The translations under genes and the position numbers were made by a program. This document shows positions 1 to 13,449 of a stretch of 64,000 nt of DNA, piece after piece (position 1 is the stretch's first letter; every line of letters starts with the position of its first letter). Origin of the DNA: Rhynchospora pubera (Eukaryota; Streptophyta; Magnoliopsida; Poales; Cyperaceae); NCBI GenBank assembly GCA_028095005.1, contig CM051462.1:127834752-127898751 (forward strand), written 5' to 3'. The notes below the pieces were generated by a model. The model did no database searches. It was not told where the DNA came from and saw only the letters and a program-made list of their open reading frames with translations.

Positions 1-70
1 GAATTTTGTTTAACATATGTCATAACTAGTTATTATAACTGATTTTAAGGCTGACTTATCGTATCTTAAA

Positions 71-142
71 CGATTCGATACGATACACGATACACGATAC
101 GATTCTAAATACTACGATACACGATACACTTTACGATTCAAC
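71..142. repeat. CGATACA-type short tandem repeat
   Basis: Degenerate copies of CGATACA/CGATAC follow one another just beyond the 3' end of the coiled-coil gene, and an (AT)n run follows near 154-170. It is one of several loci in the window built of repeated near-palindromic words. Confidence 0.7.
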
Positions 143-215
143 TTCTATTTATATATATATATATATTTTTTGCTTTTAACAAAATAAGGCACTTAAATAC
201 AACTGGCGTGGTTAC

Positions 216-221
216 TTTATT
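216..221 (-). terminator. Poly(A) signal of the coiled-coil gene
   Basis: AATAAA on the minus strand lies about 77 bp downstream of the TAA stop codon at 298-300. That is a normal plant 3' UTR distance. It supports the view that the gene really ends inside the window. Confidence 0.55.
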
Positions 222-297
222 AGCAGACGTACGGGACCAAGTTCAGAATCTGAATGATTCTGATTTCTTGTCCCCTCTGCCCCACATTGAATGGCAA

Positions 298-3200
298 TTA
301 ATGAAAGGATGAGGGATTGCTTGCCTGAGACTGTAGCTTCTGCTCAAGTTCTAGAATCTTCTTCTCCATTTCTGATATTAGGCTCTGGTTTTGGCTCACT
401 TCTTCCAGCGCAAGATCCTATAAAAGGGGAAATAATTAATAAATTAGGTCAAATTTAAATAATGGTCAGAAGTCGCCCTGAATTGGGTGAACACTCCATG
501 AGACTGGATTCATATTTCAGATATATAAATGTTCATTTGCAAAGCATACCCATGCTTTATAGTTATTCGCAAATTAGTCTAAGTGATAGAAGTAAAACAA
601 ATACTCAAGTATGAGAAGTTGATCAGTGTTTGGCCAAGACCCTTGCTATTTAATAAAGTGAACCTTTTCAACACACTCTTCCTTTTGATCTAATTTCAAG
701 CATTTAAATAAGATCAGTTTCCAAACATAGGAATTTTGTCTATGTTTGTAGATCCAGCTTAATAATAAAATTAAAAAGATTTGAAAAGTAGCATGGTGTA
801 ACCTTATCTTTAAGCTGTTTGTTGGCCTTTTGTAATTGCTCGTTAAGGGACTCAACTTGTTTTTCCAGCTCAGATAGAGAATCTTTCTTAGATGTCTCCC
901 ATTGTATCGCCCTAAATGAAGCTTCTTCCTCCTGTACACAAATGATTTAAAAATAAATAAAAAAATAAAGCGGAACCTATTATGTTAGGGCTGTAATAAT
1001 AATCCATTTTAAACATTTTAATTTTGAAGGGCTTCCAACATTGCAATTGGAGAATGAATTCAGCCAAAGCAGAATTAGAATTGGATCATGAAAATGTATA
1101 CTATAGACCATATAAAGGGTGCACTGCAGCTACCAGCAACAGTTGCCAAGTGTCCAAATCAAAATGATCACCTTGATAAGATAATAGTTGTAATCTATTT
1201 CCTGAGATTTTACAAGACAACTTTTATCTTTTTCGAATTTAACAGAAGTGCATTCCCTGGGCAGGTGGCCTTAACACCATGCTCCAGAGGAAGTGAATGA
1301 GCTAGATGGGAGGGCAAGAGAAAAGAAAAACAACTTTGTAACCTTGCTTTCTGAATATTTTCACTGATAATGAATGGAATGGATAGGCCAAATGTTCTCT
1401 CTACAGTCATAACATCTTTCAAAATTATCACCACCTGAATTTTTTTTTATTTTTTTTGGGGGGGGGGGGGGGGGGGGGGGGGTGGGGGGAAGGGAGAGGG
1501 GGGTAGTGAAGAGGCGAATGGAGGTTTCCTTTCTATAAAAGCAGTCCCGCACCCCCAATCCATATTTTAAATGCAAAGTTACAAAATTTTAACCTCAATC
1601 CATATTTTAAAAACTCAGGAGAAAGGAGCAAGGTTCTCTCTCATGTTTTCATACCAATAAACTTTTTCCTTCTTGTCACCTCCCAACAAACCTTAAGAAG
1701 ATTCACAAGATACAATCCTCCCATTGTTTTTATCCTCTTCACATTTAAAGAAAGTGTCCATATATGTCTATTTAGCATTTCAGAGGCAAGTTGTCCTAAA
1801 AGATTTAGTCTTCATCTCCTTTTCTACTCCTTTTTCTCCCAAATAGGTAACAGAAGAAAAACAATGTTTACTCTTAAAAAAGACACTTACGTTCCTTCCT
1901 GAATACCTATGCAAAGCAGTTATCACTGTGAACCCTCCCATCCCATACTTACTATTCCAAATAATCTTTTGGCCGGAGTTGCCATTAGCAAGAGAGTGAC
2001 TGATAAATGAGAAGTAAATGGGTCAGATTATGGAAATAAAAAATAATCCAGAAGACAGGAATGTGGATTTCTGATGTTTTGTAGGATGCTTTTGCAATGT
2101 AAGATCAGAAAGATGGACCCTGTATATTGTAAAGAAGTCAAAAATTTTCATTTGTGCGAGCAAAAAATGTAAACCTTTTGTTTGATGGCCTCATAAGCAA
2201 AATCAAGCTTCTGTTTAACTTCAGCTAACTCAGAAGCTACCGTTTCCTTCTCAAGAAGTATGCTTTCATGCTCCTTCAGCTGGGCAGTCAGTCCCTCTTC
2301 CTTTTCGGCAGTTAAAATTTGCATACTTTTAATCTAAAAGTTAAACAAAGAAATCAGTGATTACCCTCAAATGAAAAGCTAAGAGAGATAATAGAGGCAA
2401 TTTCTTGTTATATTTAAGGTGTATACAAAATATCTGCAATGTATGAGTATGCACTGGATATTTCTCAATTCCCAAACAGGTAATTTACAAAGGTTATTAA
2501 ATAATGCAAAATATACGCATTTAAGAATATTTTTACTCATAAATGCTATGTAAAGATAGAAATGATCCCTACCCCTCCCCCCTCCCCCCCCCCAAAAAAA
2601 AAAAAGAAGACGCCGAGAGGTACCACACATGAAATATTTTCAAATGACACAAATCGTAGCAATCACTTTGCAGATCACAAGAATAAAAATTAAATACTAT
2701 ATATAATTACCTCTTCCATGTATTGTTGCTCAGACAAAGTGCGCTGCTTCTCAAGCTTAGAGATATGCAGCTGTGTCTCTGATCTTTGTACATTAACCTC
2801 TTCATTCAATTTCTCAATTGCATCTTCAAGCTCTTCTTTTGTCTTTTCATATTTCCTAAGTAGATCTTCATTCTCTCCTTTGTAATGTTCCACCTGAAAC
2901 AATAAATAAATAAACAAAGTGACAAGCCAGCATTATTAGATAAATTGGGAATTATTTTCATCCCAAAGAAAGGTATCACCCAAGTATGGTTATCTGTTGA
3001 CTTCTATACCAGCTTTTGGTCCCCCATAGATATACCATTTTATATATTATACATATCTTTTCAACGTACTCCTTTGGTCTCATTTATACCAAGTATGGCT
3101 ATCTATTGACTTGGGGAATGCTTCTGGCATTCTCAAAACAGAACGCCAGATATCCGTCATGTGTGATATTACTGTGATATTACGCTAATTTTCTAGTAAA

Positions 3201-6200
3201 ATGTTATATGAAAAAAGAAAAAGTGAAAAAAATATTAACTGACCTGAGAGTGGAGATTTCCAGTTCTCTCAATCAACTCCTCTTTCTCTGCCATGACTGC
3301 ACCATAGGCCGTCTCCAGTTCACCGAGCTTCTTTGTACACTTTCTTAACTCCTCTGACAAGCTACTGTTGACACCCTTCAGATCTTCACTCTTTTCCAAA
3401 TGGGTCCTTGCCTCCACCTCGAGTGCTATGATTTTTTCATTCAAGCTCTTTGCCTCAACTTCTCTCTCATCCAGGCCCCTCTCATGACCCGCTAGAGTCA
3501 CATGAAGTTCACTTAACTTATTCCCATGCAAATCCAGTTCCTCTCTCAGCTGGGTATTAGTCGCAGCCAAAATCTCAATTTGGGACAAATTGGCCTCCAG
3601 TTCAGCCTTCAAGGACTCGACCTTCTCCTCAAGTTGTGCACACTCCCCTTCCTTGGAAGTCAAGTTATCCCCCACATTTCGTAGTTTCTCTTCTGACTCT
3701 TTCACTAGAGACTCGTACAAACCCTCCAAATCAACTTTTTTTGAGGTAATATCCTCTAAGGCCCTTCCTCTATGCTCTAGGTCCTCTTTCAAACTTCTTT
3801 TCTCTTCACTCACTTGAGATAGCATATCCTTGTACGATTGTATCTCTTGCTCCATGTCTTGCAACTGTAACTCCAGCTCGGCAATTCGTTTCTCTGCAAT
3901 TTCTACATTAGATCGGGATGAGTGGAGAAAACCTTCTAGATGGAGGTTTTGCTCTTGCACAGATTGGGCCCACAACTGGTACTCTGAAAATTTTGCCGAA
4001 AGGTTCTCCTTCTCTGATTCTGACTCTGTTGCTCGGTAGAGAGCTTCATGAAGGGATGCCTCCAGTTCCTTGATTTTATTCTCACACTCATGCAACTTGA
4101 TTTCCAATGCTGCAACCTCCTCTTTTAGATGTATGTTTTCTCTTTCAGCATTTTCCAGTTTTGTTCCTGACTCACACAGCTCGAGGTCCCTTTTTTGATG
4201 TGACTCCTTGAGAGAACTCAAGTGCAGCTCTAGTTCATCCTTCTCTGCCAACTTCTCATTTATTGCACTTATGGTACTTTCCAGACTAGCTTTTTCTTCC
4301 CTAACATTACTCAGAGTTAACTCCAACTCTGCAATTTTCTGATCTGCTATTTCTTGTGCTGATTGTGCCAACAAGTGATGATCGGCAAGATTTTTAGAGA
4401 GGCCCTCCAATTCCTTCTCCAAATGTGAAACCATAGATTGGGATGATTGGAGAGATGACTCCAGCTCTCTTGCCTCGGCCTGATACTGATGCAATTGCTT
4501 TTGTATTAGTTCGATCTCCTGTTCTCTCTCTACTACTAAAGATTTTGCTTCTCCAACTTGCTCCTTCAGCTCACTTATCTCTCTCTGAGCAATTTGCAAT
4601 TTGGCCTCTACTGCCTCTCTTTCACTTGAAATTAGGGTTTCAAGCTCAAGGCTTCTCTGGCTGTGCGTCTCCTCCAGAGATTTTACATGCAACTCAAGCT
4701 GCTCTCTATGCAATAATGCCTCTGACAGAAGAGACCTTGATTTTACATGATCATCCTCCTTTTCTAATAATTTTACATCGAGACCCCTTTTTTCTTCTTT
4801 TAATTTATTCAACTCCTCAATTAACCCCGTGACCTCAGTTTCAAGCCTCCCCTTTTCTTCTGTTACTTGACTGATAGTTTCTTGCAACTCTTTTTCCTTA
4901 TCAGCTAGAGTTTGCAGAAACATTTCAAGCTCAGACACCCTAGAGACAGATTTTTCGAGCGATTCTTCTAGAATTGCTCTGTTCTCTTGTACCGATAGGG
5001 CCCAGGTTTGGTTTTCAGCGAGTTTGTCAGAAAGGTCTCCCAACTGTTGCTCTAATTGTGAAACCTTGGATTGTGACACATCAAGGGACGCCTCCAGCTC
5101 TTGAATTTTACTCTCATAACCCTCTATCTTGCATTGAAATGCTGCATTTTCTCTCTGAGCTGACTCAAGTTTCAATTCAGTATCTTGAACCAGTGACTTG
5201 AGAACCTCCTCATTTGCATTTAATGCCTGGACCAGGTTCTCGAGCTCTGCTACTCTCTGTGCTGCAGTCTCAGCAGTTACTTTGGCCTCCCCATGTTGTT
5301 CATTAAGTGATCCTATCTGAAATTCGAGCTCCTCTTTATGGGAAAGTGTCTCTGAGAGAAGAGATCTTGTTTTGGTATGCTGTTCTTTTTCTTGGGTCCA
5401 GTTATCTTCTAAATGACCATGGATCTCCTCTTTTTGGGATAATTCCAATTTTAGACCATTGATTGTGCTCTCTAGAGTTTCATTCTCTCCTTTTAAATCC
5501 AGAATTTGCTTCTCTAGTTCAGAAATATTCTCTCTTAAATTATCTTCATTGGATTTATGGAGAGCGATTTCTTTGTTAAGCCCCTCAATGGTGACCTCTT
5601 TTTCAATGATTTTCTCAGTCAAACTGGCAGACTTGAATTTGGAGACCTCTAAGGTCTCTTTGATCGATTCAAGCTCTGAAAGGGTTGTTTTGAGAGACTC
5701 TTCAATTTGTTCTTTTTCCATGACCGTACCATGAAAATCTGAAACTTTGCTCTCCAGTTCTTTCAGACTTGCATTTGCCACTTCAAGCATCCTCTCCAGT
5801 TCAGACGCTTTCTTTGCCTCTTCCTCTGCCTTCTTTGTTGAGTTCTCATGTTCAATTTGTATTGCATTAAACAGCTCCTTCACCTCATGTAACTCGGCTT
5901 CCTTCTTTTCTAGGGTATTCAAAGCCTCCTTTAAAGACTCAGCATTTAAGTTATGCTTGGTTTCAGCCTCTATTATCTGGTTTTTAAGTGTGTTTCTCTC
6001 CGATTCGAGCTCTTGCATTAACTTGGCCAATTTCTCTAGTTCATCATTTTCTGCTTTAACTGCCATTGGAATTTCAGTAGATGGAATGGTGTGCATTTCT
6101 CTGGATTGTTCTATGAGCTCCTTGTCCACCTTTATGAATTCATCATCTTCTTCTTTGCCTTTTGAATCGCCGTTACTTAAAGTTGGCTTTTTCTCTACCT

Positions 6201-6934
6201 CCACCTGAAATTTTGAAATTTCAATTTGTTATATGACTTATATGGTTTCCAGAAGAACAAAATTAATTGAGAAGAAACAGAGTTCTGAATTGGATCTGTA
6301 CTTAACTAATACAACATTTGTTTTGGTATTGTCGGATGACTAGCTCCCTTTTCACGTTTTGAACAAAACAAAACATTTTTTGGTTGTCAATTCTAGTCTG
6401 TCAATGATCTAAACCTTTTTTGTCTGATGAACCATACGGTGACATCTTTCAACTCAACTCGGCTCTTCAAAATTACATGAATTCTAGTGCATGGATTGGT
6501 AGTAGGGTTGTGATAACAATGAGAAATAAAAGGTTACCAAGGGTTGTACAATGGGACGAGAAAACCGAATTGTTAGAAACATAGTTAAAGGAAATTAGCT
6601 AGAGAAATAACAGCCATACTGTAATTTATTCAAATACACAGTTTATGGACCTGAGTTGGTCTGAATAGTGATACTGATAATGGTGGCATCGACTGTAAAA
6701 TTAAGCATCAACACATCCAAGGTTTCTTAAAAAAGAAAACATATAATGCAAGTTGATGTTTATTTTTTTTCTATAGCTATTATATGAATAACGAAAATAA
6801 TAATTGTAGTATGGTATATATGAAAAAGAGTTTACAAAACAAAAATGATTTGGGTTAAAACTTGGTATCACCAGTGGCTTATCAGATGCCTTGGAATTGA
6901 CTTCTTCAGTGCTCGTCAAGATTTCATCCTCCAT
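298..6934 (-). CDS. Long coiled-coil protein, PICC / myosin-heavy-chain-related type
   Basis: Six coding exons on the minus strand: 6872-6934, 3244-6204, 2711-2893, 2175-2333, 803-931 and 298-417. All junctions are GT-AG and all are phase 0, giving about 1204 residues. The ATG at 6932-6934 starts a short acidic leader (MEDEILTSTEE). The 2961-bp exon follows, with DDEFIKVDKE near its start and then almost uninterrupted heptads rich in E, K, L, S and Q (for example repeated LEASL, SELE and HLEEL-like blocks). There is no enzymatic motif and no signal peptide. Plant proteins annotated as 'myosin heavy chain-related' and the pathogen-responsive PICC protein of Arabidopsis have this look; the family match is from memory. 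Known PICC-type proteins often end in a membrane anchor. This one ends in a soluble tail (LEQKLQSQASNPSSFH), so it may be a soluble paralogue. Likely a rod-shaped scaffold; the function is inferred only. Confidence 0.88.
1458..1504. repeat. Poly(G) run in intron of the coiled-coil gene
   Basis: A run of 25 G at 1458-1482 is followed by further G blocks (TGGGGGG, GGGAGAGGGGGG). It lies in the 1243-bp intron 932-2174 and reads as poly(C) in the transcript. A similar C-rich/A-rich run is at 2573-2606 in the next intron. The run length is probably uncertain in the assembly. Confidence 0.85.
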
Positions 6935-7819
6935 TTTGGTCAGAAACTAAGAGATTCTTCTGAAAACTTATAATCTGAAATAAGATCAAGTTGAAATTGA
7001 CAATAATTATTTATTGAAGCAGATTTAAGTACAAACAGCAATATATAAGATTACAAATGCTGGACCTGCAGATGAACAAACTTAACAACTTTCACTTAAA
7101 TTTACCTCAAATCATCAAAATTGTACAAGATACATGTATAATTATAAACCTCTTACGATCTGACCAATAATTTTCCATAATTAAATTAATTCTCATGATC
7201 AAGAAGCCGCCTACCTCTAAAAAAAATCTCAAGTTAACACTCCAAGATGAATCTAAAAATTGCTTGGTGAAAGCAATCTGATCAACCTTCACTCTTCAAA
7301 AGAATACAACTAAAGTTCAACTATACTTACATTCAGGTACTCACTCTTAGTTAAAACTTAATGTTTTCAGCTGACATCAGGATCAGCCATGTCTAACGCA
7401 CAAGCACTAGCCACTAAATATTAGCACACAGAAGTACTAAAATATAGCGATTTGTTTTAGAACTTTCAAATAGTTATACAGTTGATAACTAGTGATCGAG
7501 ATTAGCATCCACAGGAACAAAATTACATACAACGTTGAGATCGATCAGAGAAAAGAGTACCATATATACAAGATCAAAATTGGAGGAAAAATAAAGGTAT
7601 TAACTAGTCCGATCGCTTATGACTTTAATAAAAACATTTCTAAATACACAAGATCAAAATTATTACAGAAAAAATTAGAAAAAAGTTGAAAACATAAAAA
7701 GTTTCCAGACGACGGCGCTGGAAAAGTAGTAACAATCACACGAATGAATCAATACAAACGATCAGTGATGAATGAACAACCAAATCGAGAAATAATAATG
7801 GCTCAAATCGAAATCTCAC

Positions 7820-7945
7820 CTTAAAATCAAATACACCACTTCAGTGCTGTCGATCTCTCGCTTTTTGGTTATTTGATTTTTCTCTGCTGGTGTTTTTGTT
7901 TGAAATAAAATAGAGAAAGAGGTAGGAGGGAATCTCTACTTTATA
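7820..7945 (-). promoter_or_regulatory. TATA box and 5' UTR exon of the coiled-coil gene
   Basis: TATAAA on the minus strand is at 7940-7945. A CT-rich leader follows and ends at a good donor (AAG|GTGAGA, GT at 7818-7819). The matching acceptor is at 6975-6976, so a 5' UTR intron of about 845 bp separates this leader from the ATG exon. Transcription would begin near 7910; the exact start is inferred. Confidence 0.6.
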
Positions 7946-7974
7946 CTACTCACTGTCCGTCTGAGTTGGTGGTG

Positions 7975-9320
7975 AACTGTAACGATTTGGATGAACCTGG
8001 TCTACCATTAAATTCAAGGCTCAAGACGTTGTTGCTAGTTGACTACTGACTAGGAATGGGACGGCGATATATCTAGTTATCTACACTATAGTTGCAATAG
8101 AATAGGTCCATACGTCATTTTCTGGCTTGTAAATGGGTCCGAGGCGAGCTGGAGCTGATGCGTCCAAGAAACGGAAGTTTTGAATTCTCTCCAGTTAATA
8201 TTAACGTTGATTGAGGTAATTTTTACGTTCGATCTGGACCGTTCAACTGACGAAATGAGAGCTCCGATGGAGGTCAATACACAGAGGTCATCTTCAGTTT
8301 GACAAGAATGGAGAAGATTAGAGCTGTTACTAATACGGAAATTTAGCAATTAACCAAACCAAAGGCGGAACAGGCGCTCTCGGTGGGCGAGGGTGAGGTT
8401 ACCGGAGTACGGAAAGACCTAATTTTGACGGCCTGGTCGCGTATTTCCGGTTTTGCCCCTCGCTTGTGGCTTCAGTTCCCTATGAAAATGTTGTTTCCTT
8501 TTTCCACGTCTACCCTGCAAAATTGCTTTTCAGCCCACTCGTTTTCATTTGTGTGAGGACAAAAACTCTACTGCTCCCTCTTTATTTTGAATATTATAAT
8601 TTCAATAATAAAAAAAAAGCGTTAGGATAAAAATTACTAACTAGTTATACAATCATTAGAGAAGTTTCAAAAGTGTTAGGATTAGCGATGTGTCGACATA
8701 TAATTATAGAAGTTGTAATTGTAAACTTGATTGAAATTGATAATGTTATCTAGGATTTGGAATCAGAACACGTGTTTTCTTAATTTGTTTTTATTAGAGG
8801 AGAGAAGGAGACAGAATGAAATCAGAAATGACAGAAGTTTTTAGGGATGAAATTTCATATAGAACTTTTTGCAAAAATATAAAAATTTGATGGAATTTTG
8901 TCTATGTAGTTGTGTCCATTCGATCGTAGCGCAACGCATCAAAGATGGATTAAATTAAATCATCTCCTTCTATTTTTTTTATTTTTCGAATAATATTTGG
9001 ATTTAAAATTAATCTTTTTTTGCCTTTGCTGAAATTAAATCGAGTCCCTTCTTTTTTTTAGACCAAGGTGTTAAAAATGCCAACAAATATTTCATTGATT
9101 AGAAACAAATTAATCTTTTCCAAGTCGTTAGAATTAGTAAGTTTCGATAAAGACGATTTGGTGAAGTTTTAAAAGTTTTATAACGTTTAATAATACAAGG
9201 ATGAGAAGTGAAAACAAAATATAATCTTATCATGACTATACTGATTACTTATTATCTTCACTTTTTTTTTGGATAATATGGTTGCAATAATCGAGAATTA
9301 CCTAAATAAATATGTTTGGT
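7975..9320. other. Intergenic, no gene seen
   Basis: A GC-richer stretch (8350-8480) is followed by AT-rich DNA with many A/T runs. Short open frames exist here (one of 87 codons on the minus strand at 8086-8349). They show no domain, splice context or coding bias that I recognise. Confidence 0.5.
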
Positions 9321-9324
9321 AAAG

Positions 9325-10433
9325 AAAAAAATTAGACCTATGCAAAACTTCAAAACCATAAAAATGCCACCTCAAAAATAAACTTTCAAAAAATGTCACT
9401 CTATATTCATTTATTAATAAATAAAAATGCCACTTATATTGCCCCTCTCCTCTATTTCTGTGTCTTTCTCCTTATTGAGCTTGCCCCATGTTTTCCGACG
9501 AGCCTCAAACTGCTATGATTCGCCTCTTCATCCTAAGCTTTATCGAGCCACCTCGGCATCTCCTATCCTATACCACTCGGGCGCTTAGAATCCATGCTCC
9601 ACTGCTCAATTTTTGTACTGATTGAAAATTAATAACATGTAAAAGTTGATAATTGTTGATCAATTTTGGATTTTTTTTATGGGAAAAAATTAGCAACGGT
9701 TAGAACAGTGGAACGAGGGATGATAATTTGGATCCCTTTGTCAATTTTGGTTTGCTATTATATCATTTTAGGCAATAATATTTCATAGAAGGAAAGGAGC
9801 TTCAACTTCAAGTATGCTCTAATTTTTTTTTTGGCATATTTTTTTGGGCATACAAAAGCTTCTCTTATTTTTCATTTTCGATTTTAACTAAAAAAGACTT
9901 TTAGAAAGAAATGAACATATTCAAGTTAGCTCCTATGAAACTTAGTATTTAGATAGTTCATGATAGATTCAAGACTAGGATTATTGTTGCTTTACCCATG
10001 GATATTGAGAAACTTGCATTCAGTTATTGCGAGTGTTTTATCTTTTTTTATTAATTACTATGCTTAATAAATCGACGGAGAAAGTGAGGGGTGAATTGGA
10101 GGACGGAAGAGAAGGATATTTCGGTCCATATGAAATATTGGATATGAAATAGGCTAATAAAAATAATATAGGCTGTGTTTGGATGAGCCTAGGAATAAGG
10201 AAATAGTTTCTTTCTATTCCTAAATTTATTATAAACAATCCAAACTCTTTACAAAGTTACACACTTCTCAATACTTCTTTCCTTATTCCCACACCATCCA
10301 AACGGAACCATAAGTGGTATTTCTATCAGTAAGTTAGATATAGAGTGGCTTTTTTTAAAAGTTTAACTTTAGGATGGCATATTATATTTATAATTTTGAA
10401 GTTCTCAATGGCATAGGTCGAATTTTCCTTGAT
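9325..10433. mobile_element. Long-TIR DNA transposon, non-coding
   Basis: The first about 130 bp (from about 9328, 'ttagacctatgcaaaacttc' through 'aaaaatgccactta') recur as an imperfect reverse complement at 10311-10433 ('taagtggta' to 'cataggtcgaatttt'). Shared blocks include GACCTATGC, AACTTCAAAA, AAAATGCCA and GCCACT. The interior is about 850 bp and has no transposase. Long TIRs suggest a Mutator-like non-autonomous element. I could not fix a target duplication. Confidence 0.6.
10171..10309. mobile_element. MITE, GTTTGGAT family, copy 1
   Basis: Begins GGCTGTGTTTGGAT and ends ATCCAAACGGAACC, flanked by ATA on both sides (10168-10170 and 10310-10312). Its core (TTATAAACAATCCAAAC, ACAAAGTTACACACTTC) is shared with the copies at 20.1-20.4 kb and 57.3 kb. 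It has inserted next to the right TIR of the larger element. Confidence 0.65.
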
Positions 10434-10481
10434 AAAAAATAAAAAAAAACCAAATAAATACTAATAACAATTTTGTTCGGT

Positions 10482-10690
10482 AGTACTAGTAGGGATCCGA
10501 ATCCGCTGTAGCGCGGGACAGCGTGTAGCGCGCGTACGAGCCGTCTGATCTTGATCGGACGGTTTATTTTTTACGGACCTATCAATCAAGGTTACATACA
10601 CGGAGTTTTCTTGTCCATTGGATCTTGATCAGACGGCTAGAATGCCGAGCTAGTGTCGCGCGGCACCAGATCTGAATTCTACTGGTAGGG
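10482..10690. mobile_element. Possible MITE, GC-rich
   Basis: The ends look like an imperfect inverted pair (TACTAGTAGGGATCC at the left; the reverse complement of the right end reads TACCAGTAGAATTC). Inside, TCTTGATCGGACGG and TCTTGATCAGACGG recur. No clear target duplication was found, so this is tentative. Confidence 0.35.
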
Positions 10691-10699
10691 TCAAGTTCG

Positions 10700-12845
10700 G
10701 CATTTCAGTAACGTAGGAGTTAACCTGTCTGTCACGGTCTTTGCCATGTCACCCAAGCTGCTCGCAAAACAAAAATTGGGTGTTTTTATTTATGTTTCAG
10801 ACAAGGAATTAAGGAAATGAAGTAATTCGAGAGTGGGGCCCTTGCAAAGGAGAAAGAGCATGGTAGCTTTTTGGTCTGCGGATGTGGGACCCTTGCGGGA
10901 CCGACCAAACCGACCACCGCATGCCTTTGTGAGTTGGTATTACTCCTCTCCATTTTTTTGGAACCAGCGACCGTTTTCTGACGTGGAACGAGATATTGGA
11001 CATAAATAAATGTCAAATTGTGAACTTGTAAAAAATATTAAGAACCAACTATGATGCAACGGAGAAATGAAAAAAAAAAAAACACGTAAACAAATTGTTG
11101 CTAAGTATGACGTTTTCTTCGGTAAGGAGGAACCAAATTGTTCGACTTTAATTGCGTTTTAATAATTTGGATTTTAATATTAAAGTATGTCAGACATATT
11201 AGATAGCCAAATTAGCACAATATTTTTAACATTTTATACTGGTATTTTTTTTTTCTCGATGTAGGCCAGGCCTATGCTCGCCACCCTAGATCCGCCCCTG
11301 CATGTGGGGCTATTTGTTAGTATCAGTAAGCTAGAATCATCAAGGAAGATACATGATTGAAAAGATTTTGTAAATTATGAAAATCTCAATATTATTAAGT
11401 ATTATTCATAATTAAAGAAATAAAATTTATGTATTTATATAAGATATTTTATGATAGATCAAACTTAAGAGTTTGTGCTAAGCATTTTGTCTATAAAACA
11501 GCTCAATGTAATTTCTCTGTCTTTGTAGTTTTAAAATTCGTTATTATTTTCATTACATATTTTTAGATACATTTAAGTGGCCAAGCATATAGAAAATTTC
11601 TCAAGGCCACAATATTTTTGTTTTTGGCCTTCGTATAGTTCATTTATTTACTTTTATAAAACAGTATTGCAATCGTACTAACGTGATAACATGTCATTTT
11701 TAGTGATTGAAAATTAATCTTAAATTGTAAAAGTAATTCAATCCTCAAATTATTCTCGATTTAACAAAAACATAGATTGAATAAGTTTCATAAGTTTAAT
11801 CACTTTTTTTTACCAATTATTTGTGTGTGTATGTACGTATTAAATAGCACTAGAACTGGTTACATATGTCATATGTGCATCGTCTATATACCACATATAG
11901 TATCGGAAGTTGTTACACCAGTGCTCATAATCTCATATGCATATATTAAAAAATTAATATAAATTACCCATGTGGCAAAAAAGTATATATTTTTTATATT
12001 GCAAAGTGCAAACCAAGATGTTCTTATGTTTCCATTCTTCCATATTTTATAAGACTGGATCCCTCCATTTTTTTCTGAGCTGGTGAACAGACTCATAGAT
12101 AGAGATACCGCTGACGCGGTCCCGCCACCCAAGCTGCCGTCTTCACCCGCTCCTTCCCTATTTTTTGCCTCCTTTTAGTTTTGTATTTTCTTCCCTTTCA
12201 GATATATATACGCATTCAATTCAATCGACAGCTCAATTTAATTCGTTATCTTTTGGCTTTTGCAAATTTCAGCACTGGTGGCGGGTCTGACTCAGACCTT
12301 TCCGCTGACTGTCTGGTAGTATAGTATTAGAAAGAAAATATTCCATTTTCATTGGCTTGATTTTTCTTTCTGACCTTTAAAAATTTGAACATTTCAATTT
12401 GATTGGCTTGAAATTGCGTCCGGCCTTTATAATTTGAACTTTTCAAGTTAATTGCCTTTACATGTTAACCGTAATTTTTAATTTTCATAACACGCCCGGA
12501 TGCTTATTTGAGACAAAAAATTAATATAAAGTTTTATTTTCTACCAAATTTCAATTTGAAGTCGTGATGAGCTATTTAGAGTTATGATTAATCGTTTAAA
12601 CTTTTAAATTAAAAAAAGTCGAGATCCGGTGCATTGCACAAGAATTTTAGTCCTATACACATGTTATATATTTATTAATAGTCCAGATTTGAGGCGACGG
12701 TGTTCTTTCTCTACTAAAAAAGAAACAATAAATTATGATATCGAATTAAATAAAACACGAAGAAAGTTGCTTTAAACCGTGAATATTGAAAAATAGTACA
12801 TTTTCGAGATCTATATAGAAGATAATATTTCACCTCCATAGTATC
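10700..12845. other. Intergenic, no gene seen
   Basis: AT-rich DNA with no convincing exon. The small open frames near 10786-11016 and 11777-12132 have neither a recognisable domain nor plausible splice partners. Confidence 0.45.
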
Positions 12846-12849
12846 AAGT

Positions 12850-13440
12850 AGGTATTACAAACGTGTCATGTCGTATCGTATTGTATCAAACACGCGTTTG
12901 TTTGAACTTGTATTGTGTGATTGTGTCGCATTGACATGAGTTATTTTTTTGAACGTATCATGTCATGTCACGTTGAGTGAAGAAATTGACTAACACAATA
13001 TGTATTATGACACGACACGTACTTGTCAACGACACGATGGGTTAAATGTGTCAATTTTTTTTTAATTAAAACTCATTTAAAACTATTTGAAAATGGTAAA
13101 AAATAATATCAATTATAGCAAATTGTACAAATTAATTTTTACTTTATATTTATATATTATGATTAAATATGAAATATTATGAATAACTATTTTTAGATTT
13201 ATAATACGAACTCAGTTTACTTTGATAAATTTTAAGGATATACTAAACATATAAATAAAATATTAATTCTAGTCATGTCGCATGTCAACTCGTATCCTGT
13301 TAAAACGTGTTAATATTCAAGTGTCGTCAACACGACATGATACGTCAATACACCGTGTTGTGTTAATTAGATAAACTTATCATGTCATATCATGCCAATA
13401 CGCTTATTCGTCGCACTAACACTCGTAGATATCGTATTAT
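12850..13440. repeat. Degenerate CACGACACG-word locus
   Basis: About 600 bp in which words such as TGTCATGTCGTATCGTATTG, CACGACACG, GACATGATACG and CATGTCGCATGTC recur on both strands around an AT-rich middle. Both ends hold related words in inverted sense, suggesting a degenerate foldback element. It resembles in style, not in sequence, the loci at 71, 56985, 59645, 63080 and 63640. Confidence 0.5.
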
Positions 13441-13449
13441 TTCGAAGAA

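Noticed and set aside
3590..6208. Several open frames on the plus strand opposite the large coiled-coil exon
   Set aside because: They are reverse-strand shadows of the biased heptad codons; none has a domain or splice context.
8086..8349. 87-codon minus-strand frame upstream of the coiled-coil gene
   Set aside because: No homology recognised, no promoter, and AT-rich non-coding surroundings.
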